A stretch of 64,000 bases of DNA from Hymenobacter nivis (GTDB lineage: Bacteria; Bacteroidota; Bacteroidia; Cytophagales; Hymenobacteraceae). Every line of letters begins with the position of its first letter. The stretch's first letter is position 1. The notes beneath the pieces were generated by a model. The model did not search any database and was not told where the DNA came from. It saw nothing but the letters and a program-made list of their open reading frames with translations. The stretch spans positions 1,240,001 through 1,304,000 of the forward strand of contig NZ_CP029145.1 of assembly GCF_003149515.1 (NCBI RefSeq), written 5' to 3'. Shown here piece after piece: positions 43,747 through 52,412 of the stretch. Position numbers and translations under genes: made by a program.

Positions 43747-46620
43747 TTAGTGCTGCACCAGTAGGCGGGCAGTTTGCTGCTGGCCAGCGGCTTGCAGGCG
43801 CACCAGGTACACGCCGTTGGCGAGGTTGGCGGTGGGCACGGCCAGGTCGTGGGGCCCCGCGGCCTGACGGCCGGCGGTGGGCACGGTGGCCACCGCGGCC
43901 CCGAGCACGTTGCAGATGGTGACGCTGACGCTGGCCGCCGCGGGCAACTCGTAGTGCAGCGTAGCCGCGCCGGCGGCGGGGCTCGGGAAAGCCGTCAGGC
44001 GGAACGCGGCGGTAGTTTGGGGCCGGGTGGCCAGCACGGTGCCAGTGCTGGAATTGATGGGCTTCGAGGTGTACACGGCGTACTCGCCGGGCTGGAGCGT
44101 GAGGGGCGCGTTCACATCCGTCACCGTGCGGCTAGTGCCGGCGAGGTAGTTGTACCACGTGCCGGCGCTTTGAAAGGCGGGCACCACGGTCTGGGTCACC
44201 ACGTCGAAGTTACCCACCACGGTCACGCTCAGGTTGGCGTCGGAGAGGTGCACGAGCTTCGTGGCGCCGGTCATCTGCTGGTCAAACGCGGTGGGGTTGG
44301 CGAACACGGGCTGCGTCTTTTTCAACGCAATCAGGCTGCGGTACACGTTGAAGAGGGCCCGGCGCTCGGCCACGTTCTCGTAGTCCCAGCGGATGGGCTT
44401 ATCAGCCGTGCGGCAGTCGTTGGTCACGGTGCCGTCGGGGCAGCGGTTGATAGTGAAGTCGTAGCCCACTTCGCCAAACTGCCACATCAGCTTAGGGCCC
44501 GGCACGGTGAAGAAAAACGCCGCCGCCTCGCCGTTGCGGGCCATGGAAGTGGCGAAATTCTTGGCGCTGTACGTACCCGAACCGTTCCCGTAGGCCGCGT
44601 TTTTGAAAGCCAGGCGCTCCTCGTCGTGGCTTTCCATGTAAGTTATCAGGTGGGGGTTGTTGAAGCCCCGGGTTTTGTAGTAGCCGCGGCTCAGATCGGA
44701 GGTGGGCACGAAGCCCATGGTGGCTTCGTTATAGTTGTAGTTCATGTTGCCCCACAGCATGAAGCCGTAGTCGGCCAGCGCCTTGGCCTCGCTGTCCACG
44801 GGGAAGTGCTCCAGGATGGGGTACAGCGTAGCGTCGGTAGCCACCAGCGTCTGGTAGTAGTCCTTCCAGATATCGATGCGCGACTGGTCGTAGTCGGCGT
44901 AGGTAGCCGCAGTGGTGGCCTTGTTGGTGAAGCCCCCCGCCAAATCGAAGCGGTAGCCGTCGATGTGATATTCCTGGAGCCAAAACTGCATTACCTTCTT
45001 GCTGAAGTACTTGGTATAGGGACTTTCGTGGTTCAGATCGTTGTACACGCTGTAAGGGTGCGGGGCCGTCACGTTAAACCAGGGGTTGTTGGCGGCGGGG
45101 TTGTTGCCGTTAGCGTAGAGCTGGAACATCGGGCTCTGGCCGGTGGAATGGTTCAGCACCATGTCGAGCACTACGGCAATGCCGCGGCGGTGGCACTCGT
45201 CGATGAATTGCTTGAGGGCCGTTTTGGTGCCGTAGTACTTGTCGGGGGCGAAGTAGAAATCGGGGCTGTAGCCCCAGTTGTCGTTGCCATCAAACTCGTT
45301 GATGGGCATCAGCTCGATGGCGTTCACGCCCAGGCGCTGCAAATAGCCCAGCGTATCGCGCAGCGTCTGGTAGTTGTGGGCCCCCACGAAGTCGCGCACT
45401 AGCAGCTCATACGTCACCATATTGGTGCGGGCGGGGCGCTGGAAGCTGGGGATTTGCCAGGCGTAGGCCGCCTGGTTGCTTTGCAGCACTGATACGATGC
45501 CCGTGGTTTTACCGGTTGGGTAGGCCTTCAGGTTGGGGTAGGTGGCGGCCGGAATGTACTGGTCGTCGTTGGGGTCCAGGATTTTCTCGCTGTACGGGTC
45601 GGCCACGCGCAGCTGCCCGTCCACCAAAAACTGGTAGGCGTACTCCTGGCCCGGCGTGAGGCCGTCAATTTGCACCCACCAGCGGCCGGTGGCGGCCACC
45701 GTGGCGGGCGTAGTGCTCAGGTTGTCGGGCGTCTGGCTCATGAAGCCCGCCGTGGTTGGCTGCCAGTTGTTGAACTCGCCCAGCACGTACACGAACTGCT
45801 TGCCCGGCGCGCTCAGGCTCAGGATGGCCGACGCGCCGCCGTTGATGTACGTGATGCCGTCGGGCCGGGCTCCGGCGGGCAGCGTGGCCGTGGCCGGCGC
45901 GGCCGGGCGCACCACCAACGTCTGGGTATCCTCCACGGTTTGGCCGCCGGCGGTGGCCGTCAGGCGCAGCACGTTGGCCCCCGTTTGGGTAATGGCCACG
46001 GTGGCGCTGAGGGCCGTGGCGCTGGTCTGCTGGGCTACCTGCGTGCCGTTGAGGTATAGTGTGAGCGTGGCGGCGGCTGAGGCCGTACCGGCCACGGCCA
46101 CCTGCTGGTTCAGGGCCACAAACTGCGGGTTGCCGGCGGTGGCGGGCACCGGCTGCGTGATGCGCACGGCCAGGGCGGCCACCTGCGCGTCCACAAAAAT
46201 GTCGGCCCCGCCGGTGGCGCGCCCCGATTTCGTGCCGTCGCCGCTGCGGAAAAGCATGGCCAGCTTCAGCAGCTGGTCGGTAGGCGCCAGGCCGTAGAAC
46301 GCCCGCGGCGTGAAGGTGATGGTGTACTTGTCGCCGCCCAGCGCCGTCATCAGCGCGGCCGGGTCGGGCTGGTTGAAGCTTACCCGGGGGCCCCCTTTCC
46401 AGTCGCCCTGGTTGGTGCTTTTATCGGTCACGGCCCCGGTCCAGATGTACACCGGCCCGGCAAAGCCCGCCAGGCCGGCGTTGCCCTGGGTAGCGTCGAA
46501 GGTTAGGGTAACGGGCGTATCGGCAGTGAAGAACGTGGGCTGCACCGTGACGACTTGCGCCCGGGCGGCTAGCACCGTCAAGCTCAGCAGCAGGCCGGTA
46601 AAGAGTCGAATTATTTTCAT
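43747..46620 (-). CDS. GH13 alpha-amylase-family enzyme with T9SS sorting domain
   Basis: 957 aa from ATG 46620 (MKIIRLFTGLLLSLTVLA, signal peptide). N-terminal immunoglobulin-like/CBM48-like domains (about 25-390, with FVYVLGEFNNWQPT), then the GH13 barrel: MPINEFDGNDNWGYSP, VVLDMVLNHSTG, nucleophile Asp in YRFDLAGGF, Glu in PILEHFPVD and MESHDEERL. C-terminal Por-type sorting domain (FRLTAFPSPAAGAATLHYEL to QTARLLVQH) marks T9SS export. It acts on starch- or glycogen-like glucans outside the cell and fits the susCDE locus next door. Confidence 0.94.
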   Translation of the reverse strand: MKIIRLFTGLLLSLTVLAARAQVVTVQPTFFTADTPVTLTFDATQGNAGLAGFAGPVYIWTGAVTDKSTNQGDWKGGPRVSFNQPDPAALMTALGGDKYTITFTPRAFYGLAPTDQLLKLAMLFRSGDGTKSGRATGGADIFVDAQVAALAVRITQPVPATAGNPQFVALNQQVAVAGTASAAATLTLYLNGTQVAQQTSATALSATVAITQTGANVLRLTATAGGQTVEDTQTLVVRPAAPATATLPAGARPDGITYINGGASAILSLSAPGKQFVYVLGEFNNWQPTTAGFMSQTPDNLSTTPATVAATGRWWVQIDGLTPGQEYAYQFLVDGQLRVADPYSEKILDPNDDQYIPAATYPNLKAYPTGKTTGIVSVLQSNQAAYAWQIPSFQRPARTNMVTYELLVRDFVGAHNYQTLRDTLGYLQRLGVNAIELMPINEFDGNDNWGYSPDFYFAPDKYYGTKTALKQFIDECHRRGIAVVLDMVLNHSTGQSPMFQLYANGNNPAANNPWFNVTAPHPYSVYNDLNHESPYTKYFSKKVMQFWLQEYHIDGYRFDLAGGFTNKATTAATYADYDQSRIDIWKDYYQTLVATDATLYPILEHFPVDSEAKALADYGFMLWGNMNYNYNEATMGFVPTSDLSRGYYKTRGFNNPHLITYMESHDEERLAFKNAAYGNGSGTYSAKNFATSMARNGEAAAFFFTVPGPKLMWQFGEVGYDFTINRCPDGTVTNDCRTADKPIRWDYENVAERRALFNVYRSLIALKKTQPVFANPTAFDQQMTGATKLVHLSDANLSVTVVGNFDVVTQTVVPAFQSAGTWYNYLAGTSRTVTDVNAPLTLQPGEYAVYTSKPINSSTGTVLATRPQTTAAFRLTAFPSPAAGAATLHYELPAAASVSVTICNVLGAAVATVPTAGRQAAGPHDLAVPTANLANGVYLVRLQAAGQQQTARLLVQH

Positions 46621-46964
46621 GAACGCTGGATTAAGAAGTACCAAGGCAAGCATATCATCGATGATACCGGTTGCGCAGTCAAGCAAAGGTAAAAGCCCCG
46701 CAAGACTGGCCGGCGATTTATTTACCCTATGCCGGGGCCCAGCGGTTCTTTTTTTTGCGTGGTGCCGGCCATAGTTCCTGGCGCTTAGCGGCGGTTTGTG
46801 CGTATAGGCACTGGGCCCCGGGGCGGCCCCTGGGGCCCCCGGCTGGCCGGGGGCAACCCATTCGCCCCGTTAGCTACGTATTTTTACCGATCCAACCCTT
46901 TGCGGGGCGCGTCCGGACTTTCCCCGGGGCCGCCGCTCCGCTCCCAATTTCTGCCCCGAATATT

Positions 46965-48188
46965 ATGAACGTAGGAGATAGAGTACGCCTGCTCACCGGC
47001 ACCGAAGAAGGCATCGTGACCCGCCTGCTCGACAACGAACTGGTGGAAGTGGCCATCGACAACGATTTCACCATTCCCGTGCTGCGCCGCGAAGTGGTAG
47101 TGGTAGCCGCCGACGAAGGCAAAAACTTCAACCGCGCCGCCCCCACCTACGGCCCCGGCCAGCAGCCCGGCCGCAATGCCAACGCCAGCAAGAAAGACCG
47201 CAGCCACATCCCCAAGCCCACGGCGGCCAACGCCGCCAAGGCCACCCCCACCCTGGCCGAGGCCCTGGCCGCTGTGGCCAGCAGCGGCCCTGCCGCGGCC
47301 AAGGCCCCCGGCGGCAAGGTGCCGTCGGTCGGCGCGGCCCCGGCCGCTAAAGGCCTGTTCCTGGCCCTGGTCAACCAGTCGCCCGAGCTGCTGGGCGTCA
47401 CGCTCATCAACAACACCGAGGCCGACGTGCTGTACACCTACGGCGAGGAAACCCCGGCCCGCCCCTACCGGGCCCTGGCCGCTGGCCAGCTGGGCCCTAA
47501 GGCCAGCACCAAGCCCCTGGCGTTCCTGCACCTGAAGGACTTCGAAACCTGGCCCGCCGCCGTGATGCAGCTCCTGCCCCACCGCCACAACGGCGACGCG
47601 GCCTACGAGCTCATCAACAAGCGCCAGGGCTTCAAGGCCAGCACGTTCTACTCCAGCCGCCGCCCGGCCCCGGTCATCGGTGCCGATGCGTATCTGTTCC
47701 AGCTCGACGAAAAAGCCGCCGCCGCCATCGCCCCCGAAAAGCTGGCCCAGGAGGCCCCCGCGACGCCCGCCCCCGAAGCCCTCAAGGCCCCGGCCGGCAT
47801 CGACGCGGCGGCCCTGCGCGCCCAGCTCACCGGCGACGCGCCCGCCAAGCCGGCCGCCGTGGTAGCCGCGGCGGCTCCCAAGCCCGCCGCGCCCGTAGTG
47901 GCCCCGCCCCACGAGTTCGACCTGCACTTCGAGGCCCTGCGCCCCGACAACACCGAGGAGCTGAGTAATACGGCCATCCTGCGCATCCAACTCGATGCCT
48001 TTGAGGATGCGCTGGTTAGGGCCCTGGCAACCAACATGCACGAAATCGTGTTCATCCACGGCATGGGCAACGGCACGCTGCGCAAGGAAATCCACCGCCA
48101 GCTCAGCCGCAACAAGGACATCAAGTTCTTCGAAGACTCGCGCAAGGAGAAGTTCGGCTACGGCGCCACGCTGGTGCGGCTGAAGTAA
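46965..48188 (+). CDS. DUF2027 / Smr-domain protein
   Basis: 407 aa from ATG 46965 (MNVGDRVRLLTGTEEGIVTR); the frame continues upstream through non-coding sequence. N-terminal short SH3-like part, an Ala/Pro-rich low-complexity linker (about 70-125), the DUF2027 beta domain (about 128-250), a second Ala/Pro linker, and a C-terminal Smr domain (about 325-407, HEIVFIHGMGNGTLRKEI and FGYGATLVRLK). Smr domains can nick branched DNA or cleave RNA; HGMGNG replaces the common HGxGxG loop exactly. Found widely in Bacteroidota; cellular role unknown. Confidence 0.85.
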   Translation: MNVGDRVRLLTGTEEGIVTRLLDNELVEVAIDNDFTIPVLRREVVVVAADEGKNFNRAAPTYGPGQQPGRNANASKKDRSHIPKPTAANAAKATPTLAEALAAVASSGPAAAKAPGGKVPSVGAAPAAKGLFLALVNQSPELLGVTLINNTEADVLYTYGEETPARPYRALAAGQLGPKASTKPLAFLHLKDFETWPAAVMQLLPHRHNGDAAYELINKRQGFKASTFYSSRRPAPVIGADAYLFQLDEKAAAAIAPEKLAQEAPATPAPEALKAPAGIDAAALRAQLTGDAPAKPAAVVAAAAPKPAAPVVAPPHEFDLHFEALRPDNTEELSNTAILRIQLDAFEDALVRALATNMHEIVFIHGMGNGTLRKEIHRQLSRNKDIKFFEDSRKEKFGYGATLVRLK

Positions 48189-48225
48189 AGGAGGCCTGAT
48201 TCGTCAGCTAAGAAGCTATTTCGGT

Positions 48226-48371
48226 GAGCCCCAGCGGGGCGGCCCGTCGGTAGCTAAAAGTGCTAATAGCCCAGCAAAGCCCCAGCGGGGCGGCCCAACC
48301 GTCAGCGCCGCCCCGCTGGGGCTTTGCTCTTTTCGTTGTCAAACATCTACGGGCGGGCCGCCCCGCTGGGG
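48226..48371. repeat. Cluster of four CCCCAGCGGGGCGGC repeats
   Basis: Two direct copies (at about 48227 and 48279) and two inverted copies (at about 48308 and 48355) of AGCCCCAGCGGGGCGGC. Each is itself partly palindromic (CCCCAGCGGGG is close to self-complementary with CCCCGCTGGGG). It fills the gap after the Smr gene. Confidence 0.8.
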
Positions 48372-48373
48372 CT

Positions 48374-48508
48374 ATACTCGTCACGAAGTGGGGAGCGGGG
48401 CTTGTCCCCGCCCATCATTGAACGAAAGCCGACCGAACCGTTCAATGACGGGCGGGGGCAAGCCCCGCACCCTACTTCGTTTTCGCATTCCACTTCGTGA
48501 GCAGTATA
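48374..48508. repeat. Long REP/BIME-like palindrome, copy B
   Basis: Same element as 35057-35192: ACTCGTCACGAAGTGGGGAG, arms GCGGGGCTTGTCCCCGCCCA / CGGGCGGGGGCAAGCCCCGC, end CTTCGTGAGCAGTAT. Lies just upstream of the rnpB promoter. Confidence 0.88.
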
Positions 48509-48534
48509 ACAGCAACTGGCCGAAGCGGGGGCCC

Positions 48535-48542
48535 TACCTTTG
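48535..48542 (+). promoter_or_regulatory. -7 box TACCTTTG for rnpB
   Basis: Exact TAnnTTTG a few bases before the predicted 5' end of RNase P RNA; a good internal control that this box marks promoters here. Confidence 0.75.
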
Positions 48543-48545
48543 CCC

Positions 48546-48937
48546 GCAAGCAGTGCGCCACTCCACCGCGGCGGGGCAACCCGGCGAGGAAAGTCCGGGC
48601 AACGCAGGGCACCCTGCTTCCTAACGGGAAGGACCGGCCAATCGGGCCGGGACAGCCAGTGCCACAGAAAATAACCGCCCGCAAGGGTAAGGGTGAAAAG
48701 GTGCGGTAAGAGCGCACCAGCGGCTGGGCAACCACGCCGGCTGGGTAAACCTCAGGGGTTGAAAGACCAAATAAGCGGACACGCGCGCTGGCTTCGGCTG
48801 GCGGGCAACGGGCGGCCCGCTCGGGTCCGCGGGTAGGTCGATGGAGCCTTTCCGCGAGGACTGGCCTAGATAAATGGTGGAGACGGGGCCCCCGGGCCCC
48901 GGACAGAACCCGGCTTACCGGCGCATTGCCTAGTTTT
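48546..48937 (+). ncRNA. rnpB: RNase P RNA (class A)
   Basis: Catalytic RNA for tRNA 5' processing. Conserved pieces: GAGGAAAGTCCGGGC near the 5' side (48587-48601), the AACCGCCCGCAAGGGTAAGGGTGAAA-type core region (about 48670-48702), GAAAGACCAAATAAGC, and the 3' partner ACAGAACCCGGCTTAC (48903-48918). The outer P1 helix can form between CAGTGCGCC at the 5' end and GGCGCATTG at the 3' end. Ends are set by the promoter and terminator and are good to a few bases. Confidence 0.95.
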
Positions 48938-48938
48938 G

Positions 48939-48975
48939 GCGGCCGCTCCTGCTTCGGCAGGGGCGGCCGTTTTTT
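48939..48975 (+). terminator. Terminator of rnpB
   Basis: CGGCCGCTCCTGC, TTCG loop, GCAGGGGCGGCCG, then TTTTTT. Confidence 0.9.
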
Positions 48976-49063
48976 ATTTAAGCGGAACTTAAGACCCCGC
49001 CGTACGCAAAGCGCGTAAGTTCCCGTTCTTACCGCTGACCCTTTCCCTGCCAATCGCCTGCCC

Positions 49064-50227
49064 ATGCCCCGCATCCTCATCATCGACGACGAAAAAGCCA
49101 TCCGCAACACGCTGAAGGAGATTCTGGAGTTTGAAAGCTACACCGTGGACCAGGCCGAGGACGGCCCCGCGGGCCTCGATTTGCTCATCCAGCACAAGTA
49201 CGACCTGGTGCTTTGCGACATCAAGATGCCCAAAATGGACGGCTTGGAGGTGCTGAGCCGCGCCCAGACGCTGGCCCCCGACACGGCCTTCATCATGGTA
49301 TCGGCCCACGGCAACATCGAAACCGCCGTGGAGGCCACCAAAAAGGGCGCCTACGACTTCCTGCCCAAGCCGCCCGACCTCAACCGCCTACTCGTGACGG
49401 TGCGCAACGCCCTGGACCGCACCAAGTTGGTGACGGAAACCAAAACCCTGAAAAAGAAGCTCTCCGTCACCAAAGGCTCAGCCATGATTGGCTCGTCGGC
49501 GGCGCTGGGAGCCGTGCGCAAGGCCATCGAGAAAGTAGCGCCCACCGACGCCCGCGTGCTCATCACGGGCCCCAACGGCGCGGGCAAGGAGATGGTGGCC
49601 CGCCAGCTGCACGAGCTCAGCCCCCGCGCCCAGGGCCCCATGGTGGAAGTAAACTGCGCCGCCATTCCTTCAGAACTAATTGAGAGCGAGCTATTCGGCC
49701 ACGAGAAAGGCTCGTTCACGTCGGCCGTGAAGCAGCGCATCGGCAAGTTCGAGCAGGCCGACGGCGGCACGCTGTTCCTGGACGAAATCGGCGATATGAG
49801 CCTTTCGGCCCAGGCCAAGGTGCTGCGCGCCTTGCAGGAGAGCAAGATTACCCGCGTGGGCGGCGAAAAGGAGATTTCGGTGAACGTGCGCGTGCTGGCC
49901 GCCACCAACAAGGACCTGATGCAGGAAATCGCCGACAAAAACTTCCGCGAAGACCTTTACCACCGCCTTTCGGTCATCCTCATCCAGGTGCCGGCCCTGA
50001 ACGACCGCCGCGAGGACATCCCCGACCTCATCCAGAAATTCCTGGCCGACATCGCCGCCGACTACGGCAACAAGCCCAAGAAAATCGACGCCGGGGCCCT
50101 AAAATACCTGCAAGCGCTGGACTGGCGCGGCAACATCCGCGAGCTGCGCAACGTGGTCGAGCGCCTCGTCATCATGAGCGACGACACCGTGACGGAGGCC
50201 GACGCCAAGGCCTTCGCCGGCAAGTAG
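49064..50227 (+). CDS. NtrC-type response regulator lacking a DNA-binding domain
   Basis: 387 aa. Receiver domain (1-120) with phospho-acceptor D52 in LVLCDIKMPKMDG and the switch residues in MVSAHG and FLPKPPD. AAA+ domain (about 145-375) with Walker A GPNGAGKE, Walker B GTLFLDEIGDM and the sensor region NIRELRNVVERLV. The sigma-54 contact loop reads GSFTSA (216-221) where canonical activators have GAFTGA. The protein ends at KAFAGK with no Fis-type helix-turn-helix, so it cannot bind DNA as classical activators do. No histidine kinase is adjacent. It may work from solution on the polymerase or have another target. Confidence 0.88.
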   Translation: MPRILIIDDEKAIRNTLKEILEFESYTVDQAEDGPAGLDLLIQHKYDLVLCDIKMPKMDGLEVLSRAQTLAPDTAFIMVSAHGNIETAVEATKKGAYDFLPKPPDLNRLLVTVRNALDRTKLVTETKTLKKKLSVTKGSAMIGSSAALGAVRKAIEKVAPTDARVLITGPNGAGKEMVARQLHELSPRAQGPMVEVNCAAIPSELIESELFGHEKGSFTSAVKQRIGKFEQADGGTLFLDEIGDMSLSAQAKVLRALQESKITRVGGEKEISVNVRVLAATNKDLMQEIADKNFREDLYHRLSVILIQVPALNDRREDIPDLIQKFLADIAADYGNKPKKIDAGALKYLQALDWRGNIRELRNVVERLVIMSDDTVTEADAKAFAGK

Positions 50228-50267
50228 CCCGCGCCGGGGCCCCAGTAGCCCGCTAGCGACCCAAACC

Positions 50268-50294
50268 GCCCCGGCCCACCCGCCGGGGCTTTTT
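50268..50294 (+). terminator. Terminator after the response regulator gene
   Basis: GCCCCGG / CCGGGGC stem followed by TTTTT. Confidence 0.7.
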
Positions 50295-50471
50295 GCTGGC
50301 CGCGGGCGGCGCTTGCGTGGGGCCCCTGGCGCAGGGGTTACGTCGCAAAATATTTTGGCATTGGTGCATTTGGGGGACCCTGAGCCAACCTGAGCCACCA
50401 AAAACCGGTTAGGATAGCAGGCAGATACTGTTTCTGTCCATTCCACTCCACCCTTATTTCCCGCTAACCCC

Positions 50472-50879
50472 ATGGGTATTACCCTCGAACAAGCCCAAGC
50501 CGCCATCCAGGCAGCCCACCAGAAATCGCTCGAACTGGGCGTCAAAATGAACATTGCCGTGGTTGATGCCGGCGCCAACCTCGTGGCTTTCGCCCGCATG
50601 GACGACGCCTGGCTCGGTTCGCTCGACATCTCCATTAAGAAGGCTAAAACGGCCCGGTTTTTCGATATGCCGACCGGCGACCTCGGTAAGGCCTCGCAGC
50701 CCGGCGGCTCGCTTTTCAACATCGAAGTATCCAACGGGGGCCTCATTACCTTCCCCGGCGGCCTACCCATCACCGACAGCACGGGCCGCGTCGTGGGCGC
50801 CATCGGCGTATCCGGCGACTCGGTGGAGAACGACCATACCGTGGCCGAAGCCGGCCGCGTGGCCGTAGCCGACCGCTAG
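50472..50879 (+). CDS. GlcG/HbpS-family protein
   Basis: 135 aa. [39 protein letters not shown] and [21 protein letters not shown] are typical of the GlcG/HbpS (DUF336) family, some of which bind heme or cobalamin-like ligands. No signal peptide. Only 48 bases before the formaldehyde dehydrogenase gene, so probably one operon; such pairings with oxidoreductases are common but the role is not settled. Confidence 0.85.
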   Translation: MGITLEQAQAAIQAAHQKSLELGVKMNIAVVDAGANLVAFARMDDAWLGSLDISIKKAKTARFFDMPTGDLGKASQPGGSLFNIEVSNGGLITFPGGLPITDSTGRVVGAIGVSGDSVENDHTVAEAGRVAVADR

Positions 50880-50927
50880 CCGTGGGCCCCCGCGCCCAGC
50901 ACTACATCCCACCCAACCCCCCACAAC

Positions 50928-52160
50928 ATGGCCAGTAATAGAGGCGTCGTTTATTTGGGCCCCGGCAAAGTCGAGGTGCAAAGCATTGATTTTCCAGAGC
51001 TTAAAAACCCGAAGGGCAAGAAAATAACCCACGGAGTCATTCTCAAGGTGGTATCCACCAACATTTGCGGCTCCGACCAGCACATGGTGCGCGGCCGCAC
51101 CACGGCCACGGCGGGGCTGGTGCTGGGCCACGAAATCACGGGCGAGGTGGTGGAAACCGGCGAAGACGTGGAATTCCTGAAAAAAGGGGATTTGGTGTCG
51201 GTGCCCTTCAACGTGGCCTGCGGCCGTTGCCGCACCTGCAAAGAGATGAAAACCGGCATCTGCCTGACCGTGAACGAGGGCCGCGCCGGCGGTGCCTACG
51301 GCTACGTGGACATGGGCGGCTGGGTAGGAGGCCAAGCCGAATACGTACTGGTGCCCTACGCCGATTTCAACCTGCTCAAATTTCCAAACAAGGACCAGGC
51401 GATGGAGAAAATCCGCGACCTGACCATGCTGAGCGATATTTTCCCGACGGGTTTCCACGGCGCCGTGAAGGCCGGCGTGGGCCCCGGCACTACAGTGTAC
51501 GTGGCCGGCGCGGGGCCTGTGGGCCTGGCCGCCGCCGCTTCGGCCCAGCTGCTGGGCGCGGCCGTGGTGATTGTGGGCGACATGAACAAAGCCCGCCTGG
51601 CGCACGCCCGCTCCTTCGGCTGCGAAACGGTAGACCTGAATGAGGACGCCAACCTGGCCGACCAGATTGCCCACATCCTGGGCGTGCCCGAGATTGACTG
51701 CGCCATCGACTGCGTGGGCTTCGAAGCCAGCGGCCACGGCGCGCAAGCCAAAACCGAAGTGCCCGCTGCGGTGCTCAACTCGCTCATGGAAATCACCCGG
51801 GCGGGCGGCGCCATCGGCATCCCCGGCCTGTACGTGACCGACGACCCCGGCGCGACGGAAAAAGCCGCCAAAACCGGCAACCTGTCCATCCGCTTCGGCC
51901 TGGGCTGGGCCAAGAGCCACTCCTTCTTCACCGGCCAGACGCCGGTAATGAGCTATAACCGCCAGCTCATGCAGGCCATTTTGTACGACAAAGTACAGAT
52001 TGCCAAGGCCGTGAACGTGGAAATCATCAGCCTCGATGAGGCCCCCAGCGGCTACGCCGAGTTCGACAGTGGTGTGGCAAAGAAGTTCGTCATCAACCCG
52101 CACAACCTGATTCCGAACGTGAAAAAGGCCAAGGCCGCTAAGGAAACAGCGGCCGTTTAG
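50928..52160 (+). CDS. fdhA: Glutathione-independent formaldehyde dehydrogenase (zinc alcohol dehydrogenase family)
   Basis: 410 aa, the size of the Pseudomonas-type enzyme that oxidises formaldehyde with bound NAD. Catalytic zinc ligands: Cys in STNICGSDQHMV and His in LGHEITGEVV. Structural zinc loop CGRCRTCKEMKTGIC. Cofactor fold VYVAGAGPVGLAAAASA. The insertion GGAYGYVDMGGWVGGQAEYV is typical of FdhA. A hairpin terminator follows the stop. It may detoxify formaldehyde from methylated sugars or pectin methyl groups (inference). Confidence 0.9.
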   Translation: MASNRGVVYLGPGKVEVQSIDFPELKNPKGKKITHGVILKVVSTNICGSDQHMVRGRTTATAGLVLGHEITGEVVETGEDVEFLKKGDLVSVPFNVACGRCRTCKEMKTGICLTVNEGRAGGAYGYVDMGGWVGGQAEYVLVPYADFNLLKFPNKDQAMEKIRDLTMLSDIFPTGFHGAVKAGVGPGTTVYVAGAGPVGLAAAASAQLLGAAVVIVGDMNKARLAHARSFGCETVDLNEDANLADQIAHILGVPEIDCAIDCVGFEASGHGAQAKTEVPAAVLNSLMEITRAGGAIGIPGLYVTDDPGATEKAAKTGNLSIRFGLGWAKSHSFFTGQTPVMSYNRQLMQAILYDKVQIAKAVNVEIISLDEAPSGYAEFDSGVAKKFVINPHNLIPNVKKAKAAKETAAV

Positions 52161-52183
52161 CAACACCTGAAACCTAATGCAGC

Positions 52184-52219
52184 AGCCGGTCTACTCATGA
52201 GGTAGGCCGGCTGTTTTTA
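52184..52219 (+). terminator. Terminator after fdhA
   Basis: AGCCGGTCTAC, loop, GTAGGCCGGCT then GTTTTT; one mismatch in the stem. Confidence 0.75.
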
Positions 52220-52412
52220 TTTTGAGCTTTTTCAACGGCTTTAGCCATTAGTTCTAACTCTAGTTCACTGTCACTAATTACCCCGTTTGCTATAAGCTGC
52301 CGGGGCTAAGGATGGGTTTTCGGAAGCGGCGGCAGCAATTGCCTTGCAACGCTCATTGCGCCAAAGCGCTCTACCAGCCAGCCCCGACGGTGGGGTTCTC
52401 TTTCGAATTTTT

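Noticed and set aside
43774..45402. 542-codon plus-strand frame inside the amylase gene
   Set aside because: Antisense shadow of the GH13 gene, His/Val/Gly-rich, with no motif.
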